Source: Betaproteobacteria bacterium HGW-Betaproteobacteria-14
Lineage (GTDB): Bacteria > Pseudomonadota > Gammaproteobacteria > Burkholderiales > Rhodocyclaceae
Length of the DNA: 45,628 nucleotides
Direction: 5' to 3'
Assembly: GCA_002840845.1 (NCBI GenBank)
Contig: PHCS01000034.1
Location: 1-45,628, forward strand
Within the stretch, counting starts at the first letter, position 1, and each line of letters begins with the position of its first letter. Of the stretch, positions 8,294 through 16,556 are shown piece after piece. Position numbers and translations under genes: made by a program. The notes beneath the pieces are model-generated. The model was not told the DNA's origin. It searched no databases and worked only from the letters and a program-made list of their open reading frames with translations.

Positions 8294-8375
8294 TGAATCG
8301 GATTATTCTTGGCCGCCCTAAATCCGGCTCCTCCAGCAATCATCGGCCGGGGCGGCAATAAAGGAGTACCCAATC

Positions 8376-8981
8376 ATGAACGCGGCCCTCACGTTCTCGC
8401 GGCTGGTCGATGCCGTCAATGATCGCATTGGCAAGTCCCTTTTCTGGCTGGTCCTGCTCGCCGTGCTGATCTCTGCCGGCAATGCCATCGTGCGCAAGGT
8501 CTTCAACACGAGCTCGAACGCCTTGCTGGAAATTCAGTGGTACCTGTTTGCCGCGGTCTTCATGCTCGGCGCGGGCTACGCCTTCCTGAAGAACGCCCAT
8601 GTGCGCATCGATTTCCTTTCCGGCCGCCTCTCGGCAAAAGCGCGCAACTGGATCGACATCGTCGGCATCATCGTCTTCCTCTGGCCGCTGTGCCTGCTGT
8701 TCATCAAGCTCTCCTGGCCGCTGTTCGCAAACGCCTGGGAAAGCGGCGAGATGTCGCAAAACGCCGGCGGCCTGATCCGCTGGCCGGTTTACCTGCTGAT
8801 CCCGGCCGGCATGGCCCTGCTGTTCCTGCAAAGCGTGTCCGAACTGATCAAGCGCTTTGCCTTCCTCAAGGGCGTCGCGCCCGACTCGCTCGGCCATGGC
8901 CACGCCAGCCATCCGGATGAATCCGAGATCGAGCGCGAAATCGAAGAGCATGCGGCGCTCGCCAAGGAAGAGGTGCGCTGA
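8376..8981 (+). CDS. TRAP transporter small membrane subunit (DctQ family), copy 1
   Basis: This is the 201-residue four-helix subunit of a tripartite ATP-independent periplasmic transporter, which binds the large permease and helps dock the substrate-loaded binding protein. Hydrophobic segments lie near residues 23-42, 55-75, 92-112 and 139-158. Typical DctQ features are NAIVRKVFNTSSNALLEIQWYLFAAVFMLGAGY and the buried AHVRIDF motif. A good Shine-Dalgarno, AAGGAG, is 10 bases upstream. The dctM start follows the stop by one base. It is highly similar to the second copy at 10944, indicating duplication. Confidence 0.94.
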   Translation: MNAALTFSRLVDAVNDRIGKSLFWLVLLAVLISAGNAIVRKVFNTSSNALLEIQWYLFAAVFMLGAGYAFLKNAHVRIDFLSGRLSAKARNWIDIVGIIVFLWPLCLLFIKLSWPLFANAWESGEMSQNAGGLIRWPVYLLIPAGMALLFLQSVSELIKRFAFLKGVAPDSLGHGHASHPDESEIEREIEEHAALAKEEVR

Positions 8982-8982
8982 A

Positions 8983-10779
8983 ATGGAATTCATCGTCGGC
9001 AATTTCGTCCCCCTGCTCTTCATCGGCCTGCTGGTCTTCCTCCTCACCGGCTTCCCGGTCGCCTTCAGCCTGGCGGCAACCGGCCTGTTCTTCGGCTTCC
9101 TCGGCATGGAAGCAGGCATGTTCCCGGCCAACCTGTTCCAGGCTCTGCCCCTGCGCGTGTTCGGCATCATGCAGAATGACACGCTGCTGGCCATCCCCTT
9201 CTTCACCTTCATGGGCATCGTCCTGGAGAAGAGCGGCATGGCCGAGGACCTGCTCGAGACCGTCGGCCAGGTCTTCGGCCCGGTGCGCGGCGGCCTGGCC
9301 CTGGCGGTTATCTTCGTCGGCGCCCTGCTCGCCGCCACCACCGGCGTGGTCGCTGCCGCCGTGATCTCCATGGGCCTGATCTCCCTGCCCATCATGCTGC
9401 GCTACGGCTACAACCGCACCATCGCCACCGGCGTCATCACCGCGTCCGGCACCCTGGCCCAGGCCATCCCGCCTTCGCTGGTGCTGATCGTCATGGCCGA
9501 CCAGCTCGGCCGCTCGGTCGGCGACATGTATGCCGGCGCGCTGGTGCCGGGCTTGCTGCTGGTGGGCCTCTATGCGTCGTTCGTCATCATCGTCGCTTTC
9601 GTGCGCCCGTCCTGGACGCCGGCGCTGCCGGCAGAAGCACGCATCTACAAGGAGAGCAACGGCGCAAGCGGCCACCGCTCGCTCCTCGCCATGATGGCCC
9701 TCTCTGCCGCGGCCGGCGTGGCCTGGTCCTACGCTCACGAAGGAATTATTAATCCGCTGATTGGCCGCGAAGGTGCCGCGCCGACCGACGAGATCATCAT
9801 CCTGTCGATGACGGTCTCCTCCTTCGTCGCCCTCGGCCTCGCCCTGCTCAACCGCTTCGCCCGGCTCAACCTGCTGTCGAAGCTGTCCGAGCAGGTCACC
9901 TTCGTTCTGATCCCGCCGCTGGTGCTGATCTTCCTGGTGCTGGGCACCATCTTCCTCGGCCTGGCCACGCCCACCGAGGGCGGCGCCATGGGCGCGCTCG
10001 GCGCGCTGATCATGGCGGTTTTGAAACGCCGGCTAACCATGGCGCTGCTCAAGCAGGCCCTCGACAACACGACGCGACTTTCCTGCTTCGTGCTGTTCAT
10101 TTTGATCGGTTCCACGGTCTTCTCCTTCACCTTCAACGCCGCCGACGGCCATGTCTTCGTTGAACACCTCTTCGACAAGCTGCCGGGCGGCGCGCTGGGC
10201 TTTCTCATCGTGGTCAACATTCTGGTCTTCATCCTGGGGATGTTTATCGACTTCTTCGAGATCGCCTTCATCGTCATCCCGCTGCTGGCGCCGGTGGCCG
10301 AGAAAATGGGCATCGACCTGATCTGGTTCGGCGTCATCATCGCCATGAACCTGCAGACCTCATTCCTCACGCCACCCTTCGGCTTCGCCCTGTTCTACCT
10401 GCGCAGCGTGGCGGCAAAAACCGATTACAACGACCGCATCACCAAGGCCCGCATACCGGCCGTGACCACGACGCAGATCTACAAGGGCTCGATCGCCTTC
10501 ATCGTGCTGCAGGTGATCATGGTCGCAGCGGTCATCATTTACCCCAACCTAGTCCTCGATGCCGTCGGAAAAAGCCCCGCCGCCTCCAGCGTCGAGGGCG
10601 TCCAGCTCGAGGCCGAGGGCGGCTACGGCAAGCCGGCGGGCGAGGAAGAAGAGGACAAGGAAGCCAGCGAGGAAAAGGACGAACAGGCCGACGGCGAGGC
10701 GGCCGACAAGCCAGCCAAGGAGGAAGACCCGGCCGAAGCCCTGATGCGCTCGATGAAGAAGGAAGCGGCAGGCAAATAG
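8983..10779 (+). CDS. TRAP transporter large membrane subunit (DctM family), copy 1
   Basis: This is the sodium-coupled transport subunit, about 598 residues, with a dozen or more hydrophobic segments starting MEFIVGNFVPLLFIGLL. Conserved blocks include the first-helix LLTGFPVAFSLAATG, ASGTLAQAIPPSLVLIVMADQ, the helical hairpin ATPTEGGAMGALGAL and the LTPPFGFALFYLR block near the end. An upstream in-frame start exists, but this ATG gives the conserved N-terminus and sits one base after dctQ. Its large size places it in the long DctM subgroup that accompanies TakP-type binding proteins. The last 55 residues are unusual: a hydrophilic tail rich in Glu, Asp and Lys after the final helix, probably cytoplasmic or periplasmic depending on helix count. 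Confidence 0.94.
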   Translation: MEFIVGNFVPLLFIGLLVFLLTGFPVAFSLAATGLFFGFLGMEAGMFPANLFQALPLRVFGIMQNDTLLAIPFFTFMGIVLEKSGMAEDLLETVGQVFGPVRGGLALAVIFVGALLAATTGVVAAAVISMGLISLPIMLRYGYNRTIATGVITASGTLAQAIPPSLVLIVMADQLGRSVGDMYAGALVPGLLLVGLYASFVIIVAFVRPSWTPALPAEARIYKESNGASGHRSLLAMMALSAAAGVAWSYAHEGIINPLIGREGAAPTDEIIILSMTVSSFVALGLALLNRFARLNLLSKLSEQVTFVLIPPLVLIFLVLGTIFLGLATPTEGGAMGALGALIMAVLKRRLTMALLKQALDNTTRLSCFVLFILIGSTVFSFTFNAADGHVFVEHLFDKLPGGALGFLIVVNILVFILGMFIDFFEIAFIVIPLLAPVAEKMGIDLIWFGVIIAMNLQTSFLTPPFGFALFYLRSVAAKTDYNDRITKARIPAVTTTQIYKGSIAFIVLQVIMVAAVIIYPNLVLDAVGKSPAASSVEGVQLEAEGGYGKPAGEEEEDKEASEEKDEQADGEAADKPAKEEDPAEALMRSMKKEAAGK

Positions 10780-10864
10780 CCGGCCGCCTTGCAGGGGAAA
10801 TAGCGCGCCGCGGCAGCTGGCGCGCCTCCGGCGTGGAATCTTCCAGGCTGGCACCCCGGGCTGA

Positions 10865-10879
10865 TACCGGTTACCCTTT
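10865..10879. promoter_or_regulatory. Palindromic operator candidate upstream of the second TRAP module
   Basis: TACCGGTTACCCTTT aligns with the 15-mer before the first dctQ, sharing the GGTTACCC core. The outer bases are less symmetric here (arms match at 4 of 7 positions), so this is the weakest of the three related sites. It lies 65 bases before the second dctQ ATG. Confidence 0.4.
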
Positions 10880-10896
10880 AAGTTGTGGCACTTTCA

Positions 10897-10924
10897 GACG
10901 GTGCGCCGAAGACGGCGCACCGTC
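10897..10924. other. Perfect 12-bp hairpin in the leader of the second dctQ
   Basis: GACGGTGCGCCG and its exact reverse complement are separated by the 4-base loop AAGA, ending 19 bases before the dctQ ATG. No T tract follows, so intrinsic termination is doubtful. It could still block 3' decay of the first TRAP transcript, insulate the two modules, or act on the second module's leader. Confidence 0.6.
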
Positions 10925-10943
10925 CCTCTATCGGAGCCCGCTC

Positions 10944-11546
10944 ATGTCCCTGCTGCTCAAACTTTCCGGTCTGATCGACTGGATCAGCGAACGCATAGGC
11001 GCCTTCATCATCTGGCTGGTGCTGGCTGCCGTGCTGATATCCGCCGGCAACGCCATCGTGCGCAAGCTGTTCCAGTGGAGTTCGAACGCCCTGCTCGAGA
11101 TCCAGTGGTATCTGTTCGCCGCCGTGTTCCTGCTCGGCGCCGGCTACACCTTCCTGCGCAACGCCCATGTGCGCATCGACTTCCTGTCCAACCACCTCTC
11201 TCCACGCCTGCGCAACTGGATCGACATCGTCGGCATCGTCGTCTTCCTCGCGCCGTTCTGCATATTGATGATCGGCTTGTCTTGGCCGCTTTTCGTCAAT
11301 GCCTGGGAAACCGGCGAGATGTCGCAGAACGCCGGCGGGCTGATCCGCTGGCCGATCTACCTGATCGTGCCGCTCGGTCTGGGACTGCTGCTGCTGCAAA
11401 GCCTGTCCGAACTGATCAAGCGCGCTGCCTTCCTGCGCGGCCGGCTGGCAGATCCGATCGGACATGGCCACGGCAGCCACCCGCGGGAGGAGGATATCGC
11501 CGAAAAGTTCGAGGCACGCGACCCGAACGTTGGGGAGCAACGCTGA
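10944..11546 (+). CDS. TRAP transporter small membrane subunit (DctQ family), copy 2
   Basis: This 200-residue DctQ protein starts MSLLLKLSGLIDWISERIG and then runs nearly in register with the copy at 8376 (AVLISAGNAIVRKLF, SSNALLEIQWYLFAAVF, AHVRIDFLS, NWIDIVGI, WETGEMSQNAGGLIRWP). It has four membrane segments. An upstream in-frame GTG/ATG would add 37 residues that translate the leader hairpin and are not DctQ-like, so this ATG is chosen. Its stop codon TGA is followed directly by the ATG of dctM, so the two are translationally linked. Confidence 0.94.
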   Translation: MSLLLKLSGLIDWISERIGAFIIWLVLAAVLISAGNAIVRKLFQWSSNALLEIQWYLFAAVFLLGAGYTFLRNAHVRIDFLSNHLSPRLRNWIDIVGIVVFLAPFCILMIGLSWPLFVNAWETGEMSQNAGGLIRWPIYLIVPLGLGLLLLQSLSELIKRAAFLRGRLADPIGHGHGSHPREEDIAEKFEARDPNVGEQR

Positions 11547-13370
11547 ATGGACTTCATCGTCGGCAACTTCATCCCGCTGCTTTTCATCGGCCTGCTGTGC
11601 TTCCTGGTGACCGGCTTCCCGGTCGCCTTTTCGCTTGCTGCCACTGGCCTGGCCTTCGGCCTGCTCGGCATGGAGGCGGGACTGTTTCCCCCTTCGCTGT
11701 TCCAGGCGCTGCCGCTGCGCCTCCAGGGCATCATGCAGAACGACACGCTGCTGGCCATACCCTTCTTCACCTTCATGGGCATCATCCTCGAGCGCAGCGG
11801 CATGGCCGAGGATCTGCTGGAAACCGTCGGCCAGGTATTCGGCCCGGTGCGCGGCGGCCTGGCGCTCGCAGTTGTCTTTGTCGGCGCGCTGCTGGCCGCC
11901 ACGACGGGGGTGGTGGCGGCCTCGGTCATCGCCATGGGCCTGATCTCCCTGCCCATCATGCTGCGCAACGGCTACAACCGCATCATCGCCACCGGCGTCA
12001 TCACCGCTTCCGGCACGCTGGCCCAGGCCGTGCCGCCCTCGCTGGTGCTCATTGTCATGGCGGACCAGCTCGGCCGCTCGGTCGGCGACATGTATGCCGG
12101 CGCAATGGTGCCGGCCCTGATGACAGTGGGGCTATACGCTGCCTTCGTGGTGCTGGTCGCGCTCTTCAGGCCGCGCTGGGTGCCGGCGTTGCCGCCCGAG
12201 GCGCGCATCTACAAGGAAGACGACGGCGCCAGCGGCCATCGTTCGCTGCTGATCCTTCTGGGGCTGGCTGCGGCAGCTGGTTGGGCCTGGACCCATTTTC
12301 ATGAAGACGTGATCAACCCGCTGGTTGGTCGCGAAACCGAGGCGCCGACTGACGAAATCGTCGTCCTGACCATGACCGTCAGCGCTTTCACTGCGCTGGG
12401 CCTGGCATTGGCCAACCGCCTGTTCAAGCTGCGCCTGCTGTCGCAGCTGTCGGAGCGCGTCACCTTCGTGCTGATTCCGCCGCTGGTGCTGATCTTCCTG
12501 GTGTTGGGGACCATCTTCCTTGGCCTCGCCACGCCGACGGAGGGGGGTGCCATGGGCGCGGTGGGCGCGCTCATCATGGCTGCGGGCAAGCGCAGCCTCA
12601 GCCTGAAACTGCTCAAGCAGGCGCTCGACAACACGGCCAAACTGTCCTGCTTCGTGCTGTTCATCCTCATCGGCGCCACCGTTTTCAGCTTCACCTTCAA
12701 CGCCGCCGACGGCCATTTTTTCGTCGAGCACCTGTTCAAGGACATTCCCGGCGGCAAGATGGGCTTTCTCATCATCGTGAACATCCTGGTGTTCGTGCTG
12801 GGGATGTTCATCGACTTCTTCGAGATCGCCTTCATCGTCATTCCGTTGCTGGCGCCGGTAGCGGAGAAGATGGACATCAACCTGATCTGGTTCGGCGTCA
12901 TCATCGCCCTCAACCTGCAGACTTCCTTCCTCACGCCACCCTTCGGCTTCGCCCTGTTCTACCTGCGCAGCGTGGCTTCGCGCCTCGACTACGACGACAA
13001 GCTGACCGGCGCGCGCATTCGCGGCGTCACCACGCCGCAGATCTACCTGGGCGCAATCGCATTCATCTTCATCCAGCTTCTCATGGTGATCCTGGTCGTC
13101 GTTTTCCCCGGGCTGGTCACCGACCGCCTGGACAAGGCCCCGAAGCTCGACATCAAGAACATCCAGATCGAATTCGAGCCAGGCAGCTACGGCAAGCAGG
13201 TTGACCCGATGCAATTGTTCGACTTGCCGAAAGGGGAGGCGCTCTCCGGTGACGCCGAAACGAATGGCAAGGAAGACGGCGACGGGAAGCCCGGGGAGCC
13301 GGCCGCCAGTGAGGAAGACCCCAACGCAGCGGTACTTCGCGCCCTGGAGCGGGAGCAGCGCGGTAAGTGA
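11547..13370 (+). CDS. TRAP transporter large membrane subunit (DctM family), copy 2
   Basis: The 607-residue DctM protein is a close paralog of the copy at 8983 over its whole membrane domain (TGFPVAFSLAATGLAFG, SGTLAQAVPPSLVLIVMADQ, ATPTEGGAMGAVGALIM, LTPPFGFALFYLR). The two copies differ most in the post-membrane tail. Here it is about 65 residues, Glu/Asp/Lys/Gly-rich, and ends DPNAAVLRALEREQRGK, compared with DPAEALMRSMKKEAAGK in copy 1, so even the tail end is related. The pair probably arose by tandem duplication of dctQM. A strong hairpin follows the stop. Confidence 0.94.
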   Translation: MDFIVGNFIPLLFIGLLCFLVTGFPVAFSLAATGLAFGLLGMEAGLFPPSLFQALPLRLQGIMQNDTLLAIPFFTFMGIILERSGMAEDLLETVGQVFGPVRGGLALAVVFVGALLAATTGVVAASVIAMGLISLPIMLRNGYNRIIATGVITASGTLAQAVPPSLVLIVMADQLGRSVGDMYAGAMVPALMTVGLYAAFVVLVALFRPRWVPALPPEARIYKEDDGASGHRSLLILLGLAAAAGWAWTHFHEDVINPLVGRETEAPTDEIVVLTMTVSAFTALGLALANRLFKLRLLSQLSERVTFVLIPPLVLIFLVLGTIFLGLATPTEGGAMGAVGALIMAAGKRSLSLKLLKQALDNTAKLSCFVLFILIGATVFSFTFNAADGHFFVEHLFKDIPGGKMGFLIIVNILVFVLGMFIDFFEIAFIVIPLLAPVAEKMDINLIWFGVIIALNLQTSFLTPPFGFALFYLRSVASRLDYDDKLTGARIRGVTTPQIYLGAIAFIFIQLLMVILVVVFPGLVTDRLDKAPKLDIKNIQIEFEPGSYGKQVDPMQLFDLPKGEALSGDAETNGKEDGDGKPGEPAASEEDPNAAVLRALEREQRGK

Positions 13371-13378
13371 CTGCAAAA

Positions 13379-13402
13379 AAACCGCCGGCAAGCCGGCGGT
13401 TT
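13379..13402. terminator. Bidirectional intrinsic terminator between TRAP module 2 and dctP
   Basis: AAACCGCCGGC and its exact reverse complement flank a 2-base AA loop, giving an 11-bp GC-rich stem. An A tract (13375-13381) precedes it on + and so serves as a T tract for the minus-strand transcript; a short TTT follows on +. It sits between the convergent dctM and dctP stops, the expected place for a shared terminator. Confidence 0.85.
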
Positions 13403-13419
13403 CCAGTAGCTGATAAATG

Positions 13420-14502
13420 CTACAGCTTCTGTGCCTGCATGAAGCTGTCGAAACCCATTTCGGAGAAGCGGAACCAGAGGTTCTGCTCCGCGCGGAACTT
13501 GGCGTAGTCCTCGTACACCTTTTTCCAGTTCGCGTTCTTGGCGTTGAGTTCGCTATACAGTGCCATCGCCTCCTTGAAGGCGGCATCCATGACGGGCTTG
13601 GGCATGCGATGCAGCTTGGTGCCGGCGGCGACGAGCTGCTTCAGCGCGAGGGGATTCTTGGCATCGTACTTGGCCTGCATCTCGGAATGGGCCAGCGCCG
13701 CTGCGCATTCGAGAATGGCCTTGTATTCGGACGAGAGGCCTTCCCACGCCTTGCTGTTGACGTAAGCTGAAAGCTGCGGGCCGCCTTCCCACCAGGCCGG
13801 GTAGTAGTAGTGCGGCGCCACCTTGTTGAAGCCCAGCTTCTGGTCATCATACGGGCCGACCCACTCGGTGGCGTCGATGGTGCCTTTCTCCAGCGCCTGG
13901 TAGATTTCGCCGCCAGGGATGTTCTGCGGCACGCCGCCGATGCGTTCCAGCACCTTGCCGCCGAAACCGCCGATGCGCATCTTCAGGCCCTTGATGTCCT
14001 TGAGGCCTTTGATCTCCTTGCGATACCAGCCGCCCATCTGGGCGCCGGTGTTGCCCATCGGGAAGTTGACGATGTTGTAGGCCTTGTAGAACTCGCGCAT
14101 GAGCTTCATGCCGTTGCCTTCGTACATCCAGGCCGTCATCTGGCGAGAGTTGAGGCCGAAGGGAATGGCGCAGTCCAGCGCGAAGGTTTCGTCCTTGCCG
14201 AAGAAGTAGTAGGGCGCGGTATGCGCCATTTCGACGGTGCCCTGCTGCACGCCATCCACCACGCCAAAGGCCGGCATCAGTTCGCCGCCGGCATGCACCG
14301 AGATGGTGAACTTGCCGCCGGACATCTCGCTGACCTTCTTGGCGAAGGTGTCTGCCGCGCCAAAGATGGTATCGAGCGCTTTGGGGAAGCTGGAAGCCAG
14401 GCGCCAGCGGATGGTGGCGCCCTGTGCGTGGGCGGCAGGCGCCACGCCTGCTGCCAGGATGCCTGCAATGCCGGCATGTTTGATGAATTGACGACGTTCC
14501 AT
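13420..14502 (-). CDS. TRAP transporter periplasmic substrate-binding protein (DctP/TakP type), Tat-exported
   Basis: This 360-residue extracytoplasmic binding protein is a single partner for two membrane modules. It begins MERRQFIKHAGIAGILAAG, a twin-arginine signal (RRQFIK) with likely cleavage after AHA near residue 26. The mature part shows the DctP fold signatures TIRWRLASSFPKALDTIFGA, GLKDIKGLKMRIGGFGG and ATEWVGPYDDQKLGFNKVA. The last block, with YYYPAWWEGG following, is typical of the TakP branch that binds 2-oxo acids or other monocarboxylates (family knowledge; the ligand is not proven). The start was chosen because GGAG lies just upstream and the Tat motif begins there, rather than the GTG 34 codons earlier. 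It converges on the second dctM. Confidence 0.93.
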   Translation of the reverse strand: MERRQFIKHAGIAGILAAGVAPAAHAQGATIRWRLASSFPKALDTIFGAADTFAKKVSEMSGGKFTISVHAGGELMPAFGVVDGVQQGTVEMAHTAPYYFFGKDETFALDCAIPFGLNSRQMTAWMYEGNGMKLMREFYKAYNIVNFPMGNTGAQMGGWYRKEIKGLKDIKGLKMRIGGFGGKVLERIGGVPQNIPGGEIYQALEKGTIDATEWVGPYDDQKLGFNKVAPHYYYPAWWEGGPQLSAYVNSKAWEGLSSEYKAILECAAALAHSEMQAKYDAKNPLALKQLVAAGTKLHRMPKPVMDAAFKEAMALYSELNAKNANWKKVYEDYAKFRAEQNLWFRFSEMGFDSFMQAQKL

Positions 14503-14633
14503 AGATGGGTCTCCTTTAGAGGTTTTTCTGTGCCTTGAACGGCAGATGGATTCAATCCCCTCTGTGCTGGGATCGCCGGGAAATACTACACCAACCTTCC
14601 GCACGCGGCACGAGATTCAGGGTATTGCGGTGT

Positions 14634-14648
14634 TGGGGATAACCCCTA
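14634..14648. promoter_or_regulatory. Palindromic operator candidate upstream of dctP
   Basis: The minus strand reads TAGGGGTTATCCCCA, nearly the same as the 15-mer before the first dctQ (TAGGGGTTA shared exactly, then TCC against CCC). It lies about 132 bases upstream of the dctP ATG and 14 bases from the end of pmbA. Its distance from the gene start is close to that of the first dctQ site, which supports a common regulatory role. Confidence 0.5.
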
Positions 14649-14661
14649 TGGAGTGTCCTGC

Positions 14662-16002
14662 TTATGCCCCTGCGATCGTCATGCGATCGATGAGGATGGA
14701 GCCGACCTGCTTGGAGCCGCGCACCAGTACATCGCTGCCCACCGCGACGATGCCGCGCAGCATGTCCTTCAGATTTCCGGCAATGGTAATTTCCTGCACC
14801 GGATACAGGATCTCTCCGTTCTCGACCCAGTAGCCTGACGCGCCGCGCGAATAGTCGCCCGTCACATAATTGACGCCCTGGCCGAGCAGTTCGGTGACAA
14901 GCAGGCCGCGGCCCATCAGCGCGGCGAGGCCAAGCAGGTCCCGCTTGCCCGGGCGCACGATCAGGTTATGGGAGCCGCCGGCATTGCCAGTAGTCTGCAT
15001 GCCCAGCTTGCGTGCCGAATAGGTCGACAGGAAATAGCCCTTCAAGACGCCGGCCTCGACCACCTCGCGGTCGTGCGTGGCGACCCCGTCGTCGTCGAAG
15101 GGGCTGCTCGCCAGCGCGCGCTGCAGGTGCGGACGCTCGCTGATATGCACCTGTGGCGAAAACACCTGCGTACCCAGGCTGTCGAGGAGGAAGGAGGATT
15201 TGCGGTAGAGGCTGCCGCCCGATGCGGCATAAACAAAGTTGCCTATCAGTGTCGCGGCGAGCGGCGCCTCGAACAGGACCGGCACCTCGCAGGTGGCAAT
15301 CTTGCGCGCACCCAGGCGCGAGAGCGCGCGGCGCGCGGCATACTCTCCGATCACCTCGGCTTCAGCCAGTTCGGCCGCATCGCGATGCGTGCTGTACCAG
15401 TCGTCGCGCTGCATCGCATCTCCCTCGCCGGCAATCACCGAGCAGGAAAGGTAGTGGCGCGAGGAGGCGTATCCGCCCATGAAGCCCAAGCTGTTGGCCG
15501 AGATGAAATGCGACTGCTGGGCGGACACGCTTGCCCCTTCGGAATTCATGACCAGCGGGCTGACGGCAAAGGCGGCCGTCTCGCAGCGGCGGGCGACATC
15601 GATGGCATCTTCCACGGACAACGCCCAAGGATGATACAGATCGAGCGCCATGTCGCCGCTCGCCAGCAAGTCAGCCTCCGGCAGACCGGCAGCCTCGTCC
15701 GGCGCGGTAAAGCGGGCAATGGAGAGGGCGGCATCGACAGCGGCGTGAAGCGAGGAGCGGGAAAAATCCGAGGTCGAGGCATAGCCGCGCTGCAAACCAA
15801 GGTAGACGGTTACGCCGACACCCTTGTCACGGTTGTATTCGATGGTCTCGACCTCGCCGCAACGCACCGTCACCGACTGGCCGAACCCCTCGGAAACGTC
15901 GGCTTCGCAGGCGCTGGCGCCACGCGATCGGGCGTAATCGAGAATGTCCTGCGCCATGCTGCGCAAGACGCTTTGCGAATAACTGAATTTCTGGGAAGAC
16001 AT
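14662..16002 (-). CDS. pmbA: TldD/PmbA family metalloprotease-like protein PmbA
   Basis: The 446-residue protein is the PmbA (TldE) partner of the TldD/TldE protease, known for maturation of modified peptides such as microcin B17 and for CcdA turnover. PmbA carries no HExxH zinc motif, and none is seen here, as expected. Recognisable parts are the N-terminal DVSEGFGQSVTVRCGEVETI region, the GYASTSDFS segment, and the C-terminal NLIVRPG, GQGVNYVTGDYSRGASGYWVENGEI and ITIAGNLKDMLRGI blocks. The ATG at 16002 gives the usual start MSSQKFSYSQS; a 52-codon upstream extension would run into divergent yjgA. No tldD is in the window. Confidence 0.94.
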   Translation of the reverse strand: MSSQKFSYSQSVLRSMAQDILDYARSRGASACEADVSEGFGQSVTVRCGEVETIEYNRDKGVGVTVYLGLQRGYASTSDFSRSSLHAAVDAALSIARFTAPDEAAGLPEADLLASGDMALDLYHPWALSVEDAIDVARRCETAAFAVSPLVMNSEGASVSAQQSHFISANSLGFMGGYASSRHYLSCSVIAGEGDAMQRDDWYSTHRDAAELAEAEVIGEYAARRALSRLGARKIATCEVPVLFEAPLAATLIGNFVYAASGGSLYRKSSFLLDSLGTQVFSPQVHISERPHLQRALASSPFDDDGVATHDREVVEAGVLKGYFLSTYSARKLGMQTTGNAGGSHNLIVRPGKRDLLGLAALMGRGLLVTELLGQGVNYVTGDYSRGASGYWVENGEILYPVQEITIAGNLKDMLRGIVAVGSDVLVRGSKQVGSILIDRMTIAGA

Positions 16003-16016
16003 CGCGGGAGAGGGGG

Positions 16017-16556
16017 ATGCAAAGATATAATCATACCAAGATGAAGAACCTTGAAGACCTTGTGTTTGACGACGCGGTCGAGCGGCCCAGCAAGTCGCAG
16101 AAAAAGCGCGACATGCATGCCCTGCAGGAAATGGGGGCGGCGCTGGTCGATCTCTCACCGGAGCGTCTCGATCGCATCGACATGCCGGAGGAACTCCGCA
16201 GGGCGCTCGGCGAAGCGCAACGCCTTAGCCGGCACGAGGCACGCCGCCGCCAGATGCAATACATCGGGCGCTTGATGCGCGACATCGACCCGGCGCCGAT
16301 CCGCGAAGCGCTCGACGCCGTCAGGGGCGCCTCTGCGCTCGAGACGGCTCGCCAGCATCGCCTTGAAAGATTGCGTGAGCGGCTGCTGGAGGATGAGGCG
16401 GTATTGACGGAAATCGGGACGGCACATCCCGGTGCAGACATCACGCGCCTGAAGCAGCTGCGCCGAGGCGCCTTGCATGAACGCGAAGCGGGCAAGCCGC
16501 CGAAAAACTATCGCGAGCTGTTCCGCGCCTTGAGGGAACTGGAAAATGAACGATGA
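16017..16556 (+). CDS. yjgA: Ribosome-associated protein YjgA/DarP (DUF615)
   Basis: The 179-residue YjgA (DarP) family protein associates with late-stage 50S ribosomal precursors. It shows the family motif PSKSQKKRDMHALQEMG after a short variable N-terminus, then a highly charged all-helical body rich in Arg/Glu ending NYRELFRALRELENER. The pairing of divergent pmbA with yjgA is widespread in beta- and gammaproteobacteria. The start at 16017 has GGGAG seven bases upstream. An ATG at 16041 is an alternative; a TATAAT hexamer at 16026-16031 lies between the two. It overlaps mogA by 11 bases. Confidence 0.93.
   Translation: MQRYNHTKMKNLEDLVFDDAVERPSKSQKKRDMHALQEMGAALVDLSPERLDRIDMPEELRRALGEAQRLSRHEARRRQMQYIGRLMRDIDPAPIREALDAVRGASALETARQHRLERLRERLLEDEAVLTEIGTAHPGADITRLKQLRRGALHEREAGKPPKNYRELFRALRELENER

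Noticed and set aside
10884..10905. Sigma-54 promoter before dctQ copy 2 (GTGGCAC...GTGC)
   Set aside because: The GG and GC elements are 14 bases apart rather than 10, so it is not a valid -24/-12 promoter.
16026..16031. TATAAT as a promoter for yjgA
   Set aside because: No -35 element lies at a suitable distance, and the hexamer is inside the reading frame if the start with the good Shine-Dalgarno is used.
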